Assembly (NCBI RefSeq): GCF_004364245.1
Contig: NZ_SOAV01000006.1
Coordinates: 419,666-483,665 of the forward strand
Source: Streptomyces sp. BK208
GTDB taxonomy: Bacteria > Actinomycetota > Actinomycetes > Streptomycetales > Streptomycetaceae
DNA length: 64,000 nt
Direction of reading: 5' to 3'
Shown here: one piece after another, positions 7,047 through 15,186 of the stretch
How the letters are laid out: each line of letters starts with the position of its first letter
Numbering within the stretch: the stretch's first letter is position 1
Program-made: the position numbers and the translations under genes
Notes under the pieces: model-generated
Told to the model about the DNA's origin: nothing
Seen by the model: only the letters and a program-made list of their open reading frames with translations
Database searches by the model: none

Positions 7047-8438
7047 ATGGTGGTCGTCTTCGTGCTGGTCGCGTTGCTGGTGGTGGGCGTCCTCGTGGCG
7101 GCCAACCGGTACCTGTGGCTGCGCCTGTTCCGTGACACGACCCGCGCTCCGGGCCCCGCGCGCCGGATCGGCGCGGCCGTGATCGCCGGAGGCTGGGTGC
7201 TGGCGGTCGGGGCCCTGGTCGCCGAGCGCGCCGGCGCCCCGTTCTGGCTCCAGCGGGTGCTCGCCTGGCCGGGCTTCCTGTGGCTGGCCCTGTCGATCTA
7301 CCTGCTGCTCGCGGTGGTCGCGGGCGAGGTCGTCCGGCCGCTGCTGCTGCGGCTCCTGGAACGCCGGGCGGCCGCGCGGCGGACCGGGGAGGCGGCGGAG
7401 CCGTCGGCCGCTCCCGCCGCTGACGCGGAGCGCATACCGGCGGGGGGAGCGGCCCCGCCGAAGGCGTCCGAGAACACCGAGACGTCCGAGACGTCCGTGG
7501 CATCCGAGGCACGCGAGACATCCGACCCGCCCGTGCCCGGCAGGCCCGAGACCGACACGCCCGACGCCCCGGACCCCGCCCCGGGAAGCGGCTCTCCGAG
7601 CCCCCTGGCCCTCCCCTCCCGCCGCCTGTTCGTCTCCCGCGTCGTCGCCGGCGCCGCCGCGGCGGCGGCCGTCGGCACGGTCGGCTACGGCACGTACGGG
7701 GTGCTGAGCGGCCCGAAGGTGAAGCGGGTCACCGTGCCGCTGGCCAAGCTCCCGCGCGCGGCGCACGGTTTCCGCATCGCCGTCGTCAGCGACATCCACC
7801 TGGGCCCGGTGCTCGGGCGGGGCTTCGCCCAGAAGGTCGTCGACACCGTCAACTCGACGCAGCCCGACCTGATCGCCGTCGTCGGCGACCTGGTCGACGG
7901 CAGCGTGAAGGACCTCGGCCCGGCCGCCGCACCGCTGTCCCGGTTGCAGGCCCGGCACGGCGCGTACTTCGTCACCGGCAACCACGAGTACTTCTCCGGC
8001 GCCGAGCAGTGGGTCGCCGAGGTGCGGCGGCTCGGGCTGCTCCCGCTGGAGAACGCCCGCACCGAACTGCCCCACTTCGACCTCGCCGGCGTCAACGACG
8101 TGGCGGGCGAGGACGAGGGCCAGGGTCCCGACTACGCCAAGGCCCTCGGCGACCGGGACCGCTCCCGCGCCTGCGTGCTCCTCGCCCACCAGCCGGTGCA
8201 GATCCACGACGCCGTCGACCACGGCGTCGACCTCCAGCTGTCCGGCCACACCCACGGCGGTCAGCTCTGGCCCGGCAGTCTCATCGCGGGCGCCGCCAAC
8301 CCGACGCTGGCCGGGCTGGAGCGCTACGGCGACACGCAGCTCTACGTCAGCCGCGGCGCGGGCGCCTGGGGCCCGCCCACGCGCGTGGGGGCGCCGTCGG
8401 ACATCACGGTGATCGAGCTGGCGTCCCGTCAGGCCTGA
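7047..8438 (+). CDS. Membrane-anchored metallophosphoesterase
   Basis: 463 aa. Three hydrophobic N-terminal segments (1-95) precede a long Ala/Glu/Pro/Thr-rich linker, then SRRLFVSRVVAGAAAAA, which resembles a twin-arginine stretch, and a calcineurin-like domain. The metal ligands are clear: SDIHLG, GDLVDG, GNHEY, HQPV and SGHTHGGQ. The architecture is that of YkuE/YaeI-like phosphoesterases, some of which act on lipid phosphates; the substrate here is unknown. It overlaps the convergent TetR gene by 10 bp. Confidence 0.85.
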   Translation: MVVVFVLVALLVVGVLVAANRYLWLRLFRDTTRAPGPARRIGAAVIAGGWVLAVGALVAERAGAPFWLQRVLAWPGFLWLALSIYLLLAVVAGEVVRPLLLRLLERRAAARRTGEAAEPSAAPAADAERIPAGGAAPPKASENTETSETSVASEARETSDPPVPGRPETDTPDAPDPAPGSGSPSPLALPSRRLFVSRVVAGAAAAAAVGTVGYGTYGVLSGPKVKRVTVPLAKLPRAAHGFRIAVVSDIHLGPVLGRGFAQKVVDTVNSTQPDLIAVVGDLVDGSVKDLGPAAAPLSRLQARHGAYFVTGNHEYFSGAEQWVAEVRRLGLLPLENARTELPHFDLAGVNDVAGEDEGQGPDYAKALGDRDRSRACVLLAHQPVQIHDAVDHGVDLQLSGHTHGGQLWPGSLIAGAANPTLAGLERYGDTQLYVSRGAGAWGPPTRVGAPSDITVIELASRQA

Positions 8439-9175
8439 TCCGCGGGCTTGCGGCCGGCCGGGTCGGGAAACGCCTTGGTCATGCCCGGCAGGAAGTCCGT
8501 GAACAGCTCGTGCACCTCGCGCACCAGCGGGCGCAGCACCCGGAAGCGGGCCAGCACGACGCCCCGCGCGGTGAGCCGGGCGCCGCGCTCGGCGAGGCGG
8601 TAGCTGCGCTCGCGGCCCTCGGTGCGGTCGAAGATCCAGTACAGCACGAGGCCCATCTGGGAGAGCCACATCAGCTCCGGCAGGATGTCCCGCAGATCGT
8701 CGGGCACCTTGGTCTTCGCCCCGGCCAGTACCGCGCGGTGGATGCCGATGGCCTCCACGCGCGCGTGCTCCGACTCCGGCGAGAAGGGGCTGAGCGGGCT
8801 GTCCGGGTCGGCGGCGTTCTTGAAGAACTGCACCGCGAACTCGTGGTACGGCGTGGCGATGTCCAGCCAGACCTTCAGCACGCCCGCAAGCCGTGCCTCC
8901 AGGTCGGTCTCCCTGGCCAGGACCTCGCGGACCGCCGCCCGGTGCTCGGCGGCGATCCGGTCGTAGAAGCCCTGGATCAGGTGTTCCTTGCCGGCGAAGT
9001 AGTAGTACGCGTTGCCGACGGAGACCCCGGCCTCCTGGGCGATGGCCCGCATCGTGGTCCGGTCGTAACCGCGTTCCTGGAACAGCCGCATGGCCGTCTC
9101 CAGGATCAGCGCGCGGGTCTGCTCGGACTTGCTGAGGTGGGCGCCGTCGTCGGGGCCGTCGTTGGTCGCAGGCAC
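8429..9175 (-). CDS. TetR-family regulator
   Basis: 248 aa from GTG. The N-terminal DNA-binding domain is clear: SEQTRALILETAMRLF, then the helix-turn-helix MRAIAQEAGVSVGNAYYYF and KEHLIQGFY. The C-terminal part is helical and of unassigned ligand class. It is the last gene of a three-gene operon (membrane protein, DCC protein, regulator; gaps of 4 and 11 nt) headed by two identical-arm palindromes, so it very likely represses its own operon. Confidence 0.85.
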   Translation of the reverse strand: MPATNDGPDDGAHLSKSEQTRALILETAMRLFQERGYDRTTMRAIAQEAGVSVGNAYYYFAGKEHLIQGFYDRIAAEHRAAVREVLARETDLEARLAGVLKVWLDIATPYHEFAVQFFKNAADPDSPLSPFSPESEHARVEAIGIHRAVLAGAKTKVPDDLRDILPELMWLSQMGLVLYWIFDRTEGRERSYRLAERGARLTARGVVLARFRVLRPLVREVHELFTDFLPGMTKAFPDPAGRKPADQA

Positions 9176-9186
9176 GGGTCCAGAGC

Positions 9187-9675
9187 CTATCCAGTGGCGC
9201 AGGTGCCGTCGTCACAGCCCGGCCCGGCGTAGATCCACCCGAGACCCGGCTCGTAGACCCAGCCGTCGGCCCGGCGGTACCCGTTGCCGCCCCACTGCCG
9301 CTGCCCGGCGCGCCACCTGGCCGCGGCCAGGACGGCCCCCCGGGCCAGCAGGGCGCCCTTGGGCGTGCTGAGGCGGTGGGAGAGCCCGCGGTACCCGCGC
9401 AGCGCCCACAGGACGACCACCCAGGCGGCGGCGCCCCGGTAGACCTGTCCGGCGTCGCCCACGGCGGTGACCTCGTCGAGGGTGGAGCCGTGGTCGAGCC
9501 CGGGGAAGCGCCGGCGGGCCTCGGCGGACGCGGCCGGGACCAGCTCCAGCGGCACCAGCCGGGGCTGGCGCAGCAGCCAGTCCCGCACGTGGACGCACAG
9601 GGCGCACTCGGCGTCGTAGAGGACGGTGAGCCGGCGCACGGGGGCGCCGGCCGTCGTCCCCGGAGCGGGAGCCAT
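9187..9675 (-). CDS. DCC-family thiol-disulfide oxidoreductase-like protein (DUF393)
   Basis: 162 aa. It carries the family motif D-x2-C-x2-C as DAECALC near residue 20 after a short N-terminal tail, followed by a predicted thioredoxin-like half and a hydrophobic stretch AAWVVVLWALRGYRGL. The C-terminal extension is Trp/Gly/Tyr rich and ends in a CxxGTC-like pair of cysteines. The biochemical role of the family is not settled. It is translated 4 nt after the membrane protein gene and 11 nt before the TetR gene. Confidence 0.78.
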   Translation of the reverse strand: MAPAPGTTAGAPVRRLTVLYDAECALCVHVRDWLLRQPRLVPLELVPAASAEARRRFPGLDHGSTLDEVTAVGDAGQVYRGAAAWVVVLWALRGYRGLSHRLSTPKGALLARGAVLAAARWRAGQRQWGGNGYRRADGWVYEPGLGWIYAGPGCDDGTCATG

Positions 9676-9679
9676 CGGG

Positions 9680-10087
9680 TCAGGCCCCGGCCGTCGGGGC
9701 CACCCAGCCCTGCGGCGGGACGGGGGGCAGCTGCTCGCGCTCCATCAGGCCGCGCCGCCGGATCTTGTTGAGCACGTACACGTTGCCCAGGTGCATCACG
9801 CCGAGCACCAGCAGCACCACGCCGAGCTTGGTCGAGAGCGCCTCGAAGATGCCCCGGGTGTCGGCGATGGTGCCGTCGCCGCTCAGGTAGAGGGCGACGA
9901 AGCCGAGGTTGACGAGGTAGAAGCCGACCACCAGGAGGTGGTTGACGGCGTCGGCGAGCTTCTCGTTGCCGTGCAGGACGTCGGAGAGGAAGACCCGTCC
10001 GTTGCGGCTGAGCGTGCGGGCCACCCAGACGGTCAGACCGATGCTGACGACCAGGTAGATGACGTAGGCGATGACGGTGCGGTCCAT
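9680..10087 (-). CDS. Small membrane protein, TetR-operon leader
   Basis: 135 aa from ATG at 10087, which has AAGGGG just upstream; a longer frame to 10159 would run through the operators and promoter and was rejected. Three to four hydrophobic segments (VIAYVIYLVVSIGLTVWVA, LLVVGFYLVNLGFVALYL, LGVVLLVLGVMHLGNVYVL) and a short cytosolic Pro-rich tail. I do not recognise the family. First gene of the operon with the DCC protein and the regulator, so it is probably the functional target of the regulation. Confidence 0.75.
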   Translation of the reverse strand: MDRTVIAYVIYLVVSIGLTVWVARTLSRNGRVFLSDVLHGNEKLADAVNHLLVVGFYLVNLGFVALYLSGDGTIADTRGIFEALSTKLGVVLLVLGVMHLGNVYVLNKIRRRGLMEREQLPPVPPQGWVAPTAGA

Positions 10088-10100
10088 GCCCCACCCCTTC

Positions 10101-10159
10101 TTGAACGCGTTCAAAACGCTGACGGGAAGGACTGTAGACCTGTTTTTGAACACGTTCAA
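10101..10159 (-). promoter_or_regulatory. Promoter with twin palindromic operators
   Basis: Two 14-bp perfect palindromes of the form TTGAAC-N2-GTTCAA lie at 10101-10114 and 10146-10159. On the minus strand the distal one supplies a -35 TTGAAC (10154-10159), then 17 nt, then -10 TACAGT (10131-10136). Transcription would start near 10124, placing the proximal palindrome just downstream of the start. One site over -35 and one after +1 is a standard repression layout, and the TetR protein of the operon is the obvious ligand. Confidence 0.72.
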
Positions 10160-10184
10160 GCCGGATCCGCCGACGCGGACGGGC

Positions 10185-10595
10185 TCAGGGGCGGCGGCCC
10201 AGCTCCGGCCGCTTCGAGTAGTCGGTGAGGCCGATGACGTTGCCCCACGGATCGGCGAACTCGACGGTCCAGCCGGTGGCCACGGGGAACGGCTCGTCCA
10301 GCGGCGGCACCCCCGCCTCGCGCAGCGCGCGGGCGGCCACGCGGGCGTCGGTGACCTCCAGCCACACCCGCGCCGAGGGCCACATCGGAGGCTGCCGGCC
10401 GAACTCCTCCTCCGCCCGCAGCAGCAGCCCCGGCGTCTCCACGCCCGCCTTCAGCAGCGCGATCCCGGCCTCGTCGAGCCGGTAGGCGACCGGGAAGCCG
10501 GCCCGCTCGTAGAACCCGACGGCCTCACCGAGGTCCCCGACGGGCAGCAGCACGTTGTCGAACCCGAGCAGTTCGTACGACTCGTCATCTGACAT
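10185..10595 (-). CDS. VOC (glyoxalase/bleomycin-resistance fold) protein
   Basis: 136 aa with the paired beta-alpha-beta-beta-beta modules of the vicinal oxygen chelate fold: NVLLPVGDLGEAVGFYERAGF in the first half and VWLEVTDARVAARALREAG, VEFADPWGNVIGLTDY in the second. The ending PWGNVIGL is typical. The metal ligands cannot be assigned with confidence, and the substrate is unknown. It lies upstream of the TetR operon in the same direction, but the operator/promoter between them suggests separate control. Confidence 0.8.
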   Translation of the reverse strand: MSDDESYELLGFDNVLLPVGDLGEAVGFYERAGFPVAYRLDEAGIALLKAGVETPGLLLRAEEEFGRQPPMWPSARVWLEVTDARVAARALREAGVPPLDEPFPVATGWTVEFADPWGNVIGLTDYSKRPELGRRP

Positions 10596-10745
10596 GGCGT
10601 CAGGCTAGGACGATCGTCGCCCGGAACGGCTGATTGCCCCTGCGAGCCCGCTGCGGGCGTACGCCGTCCGGCCGCAGCGACGGCGGCGGGGGCGGCGCGG
10701 CCCGGCCCCAGGTAGGTCCCAGGAGGCCCCAGGAGGCCACGGGAA

Positions 10746-10790
10746 CGCCGCAGGGCCCCGTCTCCGGTGGGGAGACGGGGCCCTGCGGCG
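10746..10790 (-). terminator. Strong hairpin terminator of the sdh operon
   Basis: A perfect 20-bp inverted repeat (10746-10765 and 10771-10790) with a 5-nt loop, 18 nt downstream of the sdhB stop. There is no T-run, which is usual for high-GC actinobacterial terminators. Confidence 0.85.
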
Positions 10791-10808
10791 GCTACGGCCG
10801 GACGGACG

Positions 10809-11582
10809 TCAGAAGCGGCGCGTGATCAGCGCTCGCTTCACCTCCGCGATGGCCTTGGTGACCTCGATGCCGCGCGGGCAGGCGTCCGTGCAGTTGAAGG
10901 TCGTACGGCAGCGCCACACGCCGTCGCGGTCGTTCAGGATCTCCAGCCGCTGCTCGCCGGCCTCGTCGCGCGAGTCGAAGATGAAGCGGTGGGCGTTGAC
11001 GATCGCGGCCGGGCCGAAGTACTGGCCGTCGTTCCAGAACACCGGGCACGACGACGTGCAGGCGGCGCACAGGATGCACTTGGTCGTGTCGTCGAAGCGC
11101 TCGCGGTCCTCGGCGGTCTGGAGGCGCTCACGCGTCGGCTCGTTGGTGTCCTTCGTGATCAGGAAGGGCATCACGTCCCGGTACGCCTGGAAGAACGGCT
11201 CCATGTCGACGACCAGGTCCTTGAGGACCGTCAGGCCCTTTATGGGCTCGACCGTGATCGGCTTCTCGGGGCTGAGGTCCTTGATCAGGGTCTTGCAGGC
11301 CAGGCGGTTCTTGCCGTTGATCCGCATGGCGTCCGAGCCGCAGATGCCGTGCGCGCAGGAACGGCGGAAGGTCAGGCTTCCGTCCAGGTCCCACTTGATC
11401 TTGTGCAGCGCGTCGAGGACGCGCTCCTTCGGGTCGATCTCCAGCTGGAAGTCTTCCCAGGTCGCGTCGGCGGCGACCTCGGGGTTGAACCGCCGGACGC
11501 GGAAGGTGACCGTGATGTACGGGGAGTCGGCGAAGCCGGGCTCGGGGGCCTTGTCGCTCTTCTCCATGACAGGGGTAGCCAT
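10809..11582 (-). CDS. sdhB: Succinate dehydrogenase iron-sulfur subunit
   Basis: 257 aa. It has the [2Fe-2S] motif SCAHGICGSD with Asp in the third position as in many SdhB proteins, the [4Fe-4S] motif CILCAACTSSCP, and the later Cys groups (CRTTFNC, CTDACPRG) for [3Fe-4S]/[4Fe-4S]. It passes electrons from the SdhA flavin to quinone. Start ATG overlaps the sdhA stop (TGATG); a second ATG five codons in is possible. Last gene of sdhCDAB and followed by a strong hairpin. Confidence 0.96.
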   Translation of the reverse strand: MATPVMEKSDKAPEPGFADSPYITVTFRVRRFNPEVAADATWEDFQLEIDPKERVLDALHKIKWDLDGSLTFRRSCAHGICGSDAMRINGKNRLACKTLIKDLSPEKPITVEPIKGLTVLKDLVVDMEPFFQAYRDVMPFLITKDTNEPTRERLQTAEDRERFDDTTKCILCAACTSSCPVFWNDGQYFGPAAIVNAHRFIFDSRDEAGEQRLEILNDRDGVWRCRTTFNCTDACPRGIEVTKAIAEVKRALITRRF

Positions 11583-13336
11583 CAGTACTTACGCTCCATC
11601 GGCTGGTAGCGGGTCTGGACGACCGGCTTGTAGTCGAGCCGGATGGACTCGGCGCCGTCGTCGCCCACCTCGCGGTACGCCATGGTGTGGCGCATGAAGT
11701 TGACGTCGTCGCGGTTGGGGAAGTCCTCGCGGTAGTGGCCGCCGCGCGACTCCTTGCGGGCGAGGGCGGACACCGCCATCACCTCGGCCAGGTCCAGCAG
11801 GTTGCCCAGCTCGACGGCCTCCAGCAGGTCGGTGTTGAAACGCCGGCCCTTGTCCTGGATCGACACGTTCTTGTAGCGGGCGCGCAGCTCGGCGATCTTC
11901 TCGACGGCCGTCTTGATCGTCTGCTCGGTGCGGAACACCATGACGTTGGCGTCCATGCACTCCTGCAGCTCGCGGCGGATCGTCGCCACCCGCTCGGTGC
12001 CGGTGGACGAGCGCAGCCGCTCGATCTGCTCGACGACCAGGGACTCCGGGTCCTCGGGCAGCTCGACGAAGTCCGCCTTCTGCGCGTACTCCGCGGCGGC
12101 GATGCCCGCGCGGCGGCCGAAGACGTTGATGTCGAGCAGCGAGTTGGTGCCCAGGCGGTTGGCGCCGTGCACGGACACGCAGGCGACCTCGCCGGCCGCG
12201 TACAGGCCGGGGACGACGGTGGTGTTGTCCGCGAGGACCTCACCCTCGACGTTGGTCGGGATGCCGCCCATGGCGTAGTGCGCGGTCGGCTGGATCGGGA
12301 TCGGGTCCGTGTAGGGCTCGATGCCGAGGTAGGTCCGCGCGAACTCCGTGATGTCGGGCAGCTTGGCGTCCAGCTGCTCCGGCGGGAGGTGGGTGAGGTC
12401 CAGGTAGACGTGGTCGCCCTCGGGACCGCAGCCGCGGCCCTCGCGGATCTCCGTGTAGATGGAGCGCGAGACGACGTCACGGGACGCGAGGTCCTTCATG
12501 ACCGGCGCGTACTTCTCCATGAAGCGCTCGCCGTCCTTGTTGCGGAGGATGCCGCCCTCACCGCGGGCGCCCTCCGTCAGCAGGATGCCCATGCGCCAGA
12601 TGCCGGTCGGGTGGAACTGGAAGAACTCCATGTCCTCCAGCGGCAGCCCGCGCCGGTACACGGCCGCCTGGCCGTCACCGGTCAGCGTGTGCGCGTTGGA
12701 GGTCACCTTGAAGAACTTGCCGGTGCCGCCGGAGGCGTAGATCACGGACTTCGCCTGGAAGACGTGGATCTCGCCGGTCGCCAGCTCGTAGGCCACCACA
12801 CCGGCCGACTTCTTGACGCCGTCGACCTCGGTGATCAGCTGGTCGAGGACGTAGAACTCGTTGAAGAACTCCACGCCCTCCTTCACGCAGTTCTGGTACA
12901 GCGTCTGGAGGATCATGTGACCGGTGCGGTCGGCCGCGTAGCAGGACCGGCGGACCGGCGCCTCACCGTGGTTGCGGCTGTGCCCGCCGAAGCGGCGCTG
13001 GTCGATCGTGCCGTTCGGGGTCCGGTTGAACGGCAGGCCCATCTTCTCCAGGTCGAGGACCGAGTCGATGGCCTCCTTCGCCAGGATCTCGGCGGCGTCC
13101 TGGTCGACCAGGTAGTCACCGCCCTTGACCGTGTCGAAGGTGTGCCACTCCCAGTTGTCCTCCTCCACGTTGGCCAGCGCGGCGGCCATGCCGCCCTGCG
13201 CGGCGCCCGTGTGGGAGCGGGTGGGGTAGAGCTTCGTCAGCACGGCGGTGCGGCTGCGCTTGGTCGACTCGATGGCCGCGCGCATGCCGGCGCCACCGGC
13301 GCCGACGATGACGGTGTCGTACTTGTGTACCTTCAT
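11582..13336 (-). CDS. sdhA: Succinate dehydrogenase flavoprotein subunit
   Basis: 584 aa, the usual length. The FAD-binding GAGGAGMRAAIE is near the N-terminus, and the covalent-FAD His is in RSHTGAAQGG. Dicarboxylate-site blocks HPTGIW, RDVVSR, AHYAMGGIPT and HGANRLGTNS follow in order. It oxidises succinate to fumarate in the TCA cycle. It lies between sdhD (19-nt gap) and sdhB (1-nt overlap). Confidence 0.97.
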   Translation of the reverse strand: MKVHKYDTVIVGAGGAGMRAAIESTKRSRTAVLTKLYPTRSHTGAAQGGMAAALANVEEDNWEWHTFDTVKGGDYLVDQDAAEILAKEAIDSVLDLEKMGLPFNRTPNGTIDQRRFGGHSRNHGEAPVRRSCYAADRTGHMILQTLYQNCVKEGVEFFNEFYVLDQLITEVDGVKKSAGVVAYELATGEIHVFQAKSVIYASGGTGKFFKVTSNAHTLTGDGQAAVYRRGLPLEDMEFFQFHPTGIWRMGILLTEGARGEGGILRNKDGERFMEKYAPVMKDLASRDVVSRSIYTEIREGRGCGPEGDHVYLDLTHLPPEQLDAKLPDITEFARTYLGIEPYTDPIPIQPTAHYAMGGIPTNVEGEVLADNTTVVPGLYAAGEVACVSVHGANRLGTNSLLDINVFGRRAGIAAAEYAQKADFVELPEDPESLVVEQIERLRSSTGTERVATIRRELQECMDANVMVFRTEQTIKTAVEKIAELRARYKNVSIQDKGRRFNTDLLEAVELGNLLDLAEVMAVSALARKESRGGHYREDFPNRDDVNFMRHTMAYREVGDDGAESIRLDYKPVVQTRYQPMERKY

Positions 13337-13355
13337 GATTTTCGCAGCCCCGTGC

Positions 13356-13838
13356 CTAGCGGATGTTCGGGTCGAAGGTGAAGATCACCAGCGTGCCCAG
13401 CAGGATGGTGAACACCGTGGCGGTGTAGAGCAGGCCCTTGAGCCACAGGCGGGTGTTCGGGCGCTCCGCGTAGTCGTTGATGACCGTGCGCAGGCCGTTC
13501 GCGCCGTGCAGCATCGCGAGCCAGAGCATCAGGAGGTCCCAGACCTGCCAGAACGGCGAGGCCCAGCGGCCGGCCACGAAGGCGAAGCCGATCTTGGAGA
13601 CACCGCCGTCGAGCACCAGCTGGATCAGCAGGTGGCCGAGGACCAGGACGACCAGCACGACGCCGGACAGGCGCATGAAGAGCCAGGCGGCCATCTCGAA
13701 GTTGCCCCGGGTGGACTTCGGGGACTTCTTCGTGCGGGCGCGGGGCGCTTCGATGAGCGGCGCCGGGTTGTCGACCGAGTAGAGGGAGGCACCCTCGACG
13801 GGGCCGATCCCGGAAGCGGGGGATTCAGTCGTGGACAT
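13356..13838 (-). CDS. sdhD: Succinate dehydrogenase hydrophobic membrane anchor subunit
   Basis: 160 aa. A soluble N-terminal tail of about 50 residues is followed by three helices: MAAWLFMRLSGVVLVVLVLGHLLIQLVL, the segment around FWQVWDLLMLWLAMLHGANGLRTVI, and LLYTATVFTILLGTLVIFTF. His residues in GHLLIQ and LHGANG are candidate haem or quinone-site ligands as in other SdhD proteins. It anchors SdhAB to the membrane. It starts 5 nt after the sdhC stop. Confidence 0.92.
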   Translation of the reverse strand: MSTTESPASGIGPVEGASLYSVDNPAPLIEAPRARTKKSPKSTRGNFEMAAWLFMRLSGVVLVVLVLGHLLIQLVLDGGVSKIGFAFVAGRWASPFWQVWDLLMLWLAMLHGANGLRTVINDYAERPNTRLWLKGLLYTATVFTILLGTLVIFTFDPNIR

Positions 13839-13843
13839 TGGCG

Positions 13844-14224
13844 TCAGCTCCCGAACAGTTCACGAGCGGCGTGGCCGAGGACGGGGTAGATCGCCCCGAG
13901 CATCAGCACGACCCACAGGGCGACGACGGTCCAGAGCATCTGCTTCTGGTAGCGGGCGCCCTTGACCCAGAAGTCGACGGCGATGACACGCAGGCCGTTG
14001 AGCGCGTGGAAGAGGATGGCGGCGACGAGGCCGTACTCCAGCAGCGCGACGATCGGCGTCTTGTACGTGGCCACGACGGTGTCGTAGGCCTCGGGGGACA
14101 CCCGTACGAGAGAGGTGTCCAGCACGTGAACGAACAGGAAGAAGAAGATGAGGACGCCGGTGACTCGGTGAGCCACCCAGGACCACATTCCTTCCCGGCC
14201 GCGGTACAGCGTTCCAGCCGGCAC
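13844..14224 (-). CDS. sdhC: Succinate dehydrogenase cytochrome b556 subunit
   Basis: 126 aa from GTG at 14224, which has GGAGGAAA at an ideal distance; the longer open frame upstream lacks this. The signature MWSWVAHRVTGVLIFFFLFVH and the later LLEYGLVAAILFHALNGLRVI carry the conserved His and Arg residues of SdhC. Three helices in total. First gene of the operon. Confidence 0.93.
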   Translation of the reverse strand: MPAGTLYRGREGMWSWVAHRVTGVLIFFFLFVHVLDTSLVRVSPEAYDTVVATYKTPIVALLEYGLVAAILFHALNGLRVIAVDFWVKGARYQKQMLWTVVALWVVLMLGAIYPVLGHAARELFGS

Positions 14225-14446
14225 GGAAATTTCCTCCGGGAGCGGGGGTTGGGGCCGCGCCGGCTTTCCTTGTCGGTCGGGCCCGGCCGGGTACGGTCCA
14301 CCGGCCCCCAGCATGGTAGCGACGTGTGCCTGCGGTGCTTACGGGGGGCCTGCTTGTGTGATCAAAGTTGCACTCAAAGGAGCAGTGCGGTTGGTGCCGG
14401 GCGGCCACTGGGGTGGGGGTTTGTGTGGTTTGCCGGGTGCGGGCGG
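14225..14446. promoter_or_regulatory. sdh upstream region with an imperfect dyad
   Basis: 222 bp between sdhC and the OHCU decarboxylase gene, both read leftward. At 14354-14377 there is TTGTGTG-N10-CACTCAA, a dyad with one mismatch, about 130 bp before the sdhC start and inside the only AT-richer patch here. It could be an operator for sdh. No -35/-10 pair was convincing. Confidence 0.35.
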
Positions 14447-14974
14447 TCAGTGGCTGGTCGCGCAGTTCCCCGCGCCCCTGAGCGTGCTGATCAATCTGCC
14501 TCTTGCCAGGTGCCGGAGTTCCTCTGCCGCTACCAGGCGTTCTTCGTCCGGGTCGTTGTTCAAACGTGACCGGATGGCCGTCAGTACGTGGTCCAGGGTC
14601 TCGTCCGGGGACAGGCCGGCCAGGCTGATGACGAACACGTGTCCGAATCGGGACTCGTAGGCCGCGTGGGCCGCGCTCAGGGCCGTGTGGGCGGCCGCGT
14701 ACGTGTCCTCGGGCAGGGCGGGCAGCGTCTCCGCGGCCAGGGCCTCCGTCAGGTCGTCCGGGGAGAGGTCGTAGGCCGCCTCGTCCGCCGCCGCCAGGAG
14801 GGCGGGCAGGTCCGGGTACGGGCGGTGGGAGGCGAGGCGGTGGGCCCAGGCGCGGCTGCTCAGGCAGGCGAGGAGGGTCCGGGTGGCCTCCTCGGCCGAT
14901 GCCGCGTTGAAGCGCCCCAGCGGTGTGGCCGTCACCGGTGTGGCGCGTGTTTGCTCCGGTACCGGTATGGCCAC
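14447..14974 (-). CDS. 2-oxo-4-hydroxy-4-carboxy-5-ureidoimidazoline (OHCU) decarboxylase
   Basis: 175 aa from GTG. The family pattern is clear: FNAASAEEATRTLLACLSS, an SHRPYPD block holding the expected catalytic His, YESRFGHVFVISLAG, and the terminal EERLVAAEELRHLARGRL. The enzyme makes (S)-allantoin after urate hydroxylation in purine breakdown. No other ureide-pathway gene is adjacent. The last ten codons (RGAGNCATSH) come from a dispersed Streptomyces repeat. Confidence 0.85.
   Translation of the reverse strand: MAIPVPEQTRATPVTATPLGRFNAASAEEATRTLLACLSSRAWAHRLASHRPYPDLPALLAAADEAAYDLSPDDLTEALAAETLPALPEDTYAAAHTALSAAHAAYESRFGHVFVISLAGLSPDETLDHVLTAIRSRLNNDPDEERLVAAEELRHLARGRLISTLRGAGNCATSH
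14449..14480. repeat. Dispersed Streptomyces repeat containing GCGCAGTTCCCCGCGCC
   Basis: The segment around 14459-14477 reads GCGCAGTTCCCCGCGCCCC, flanked by TGGCTGGTC and TGAG. From memory this string occurs many times in Streptomyces genomes, often in gene tails and intergenic gaps. Here it supplies the C-terminal codons and stop region of the OHCU decarboxylase. The copy number was not checked. Confidence 0.6.
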
Positions 14975-15186
14975 TCGGCGGGGGAGGTCTGGGAGACGGT
15001 GCGCAGGCAGCGTGGGTCCTCGTGGGCTTCACGTGTGTGTCGGCAGGGGATTGTGCGAAAGATGTGGCGTCACGTTATCGAGTGACGGCAACGCGTGTCC
15101 GTCCGATGCCCGAATTTCACCCGAACGGGAGAGTTTCAGAACATGTGGTGGACGCATGATGGCAACGGCGACCTTAGGTTGGCGCT

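Noticed and set aside
11687..13381. Long plus-strand frame antisense to sdhA
   Set aside because: The minus strand is unmistakable SdhA; the antisense frame is a G/C third-position artefact rich in Val, Leu, Asp and Arg.
14975..15186. DasR operator in front of the GH20 gene
   Set aside because: No match to the ACTGGTCTAGACCAGT-type site was found in this spacer.
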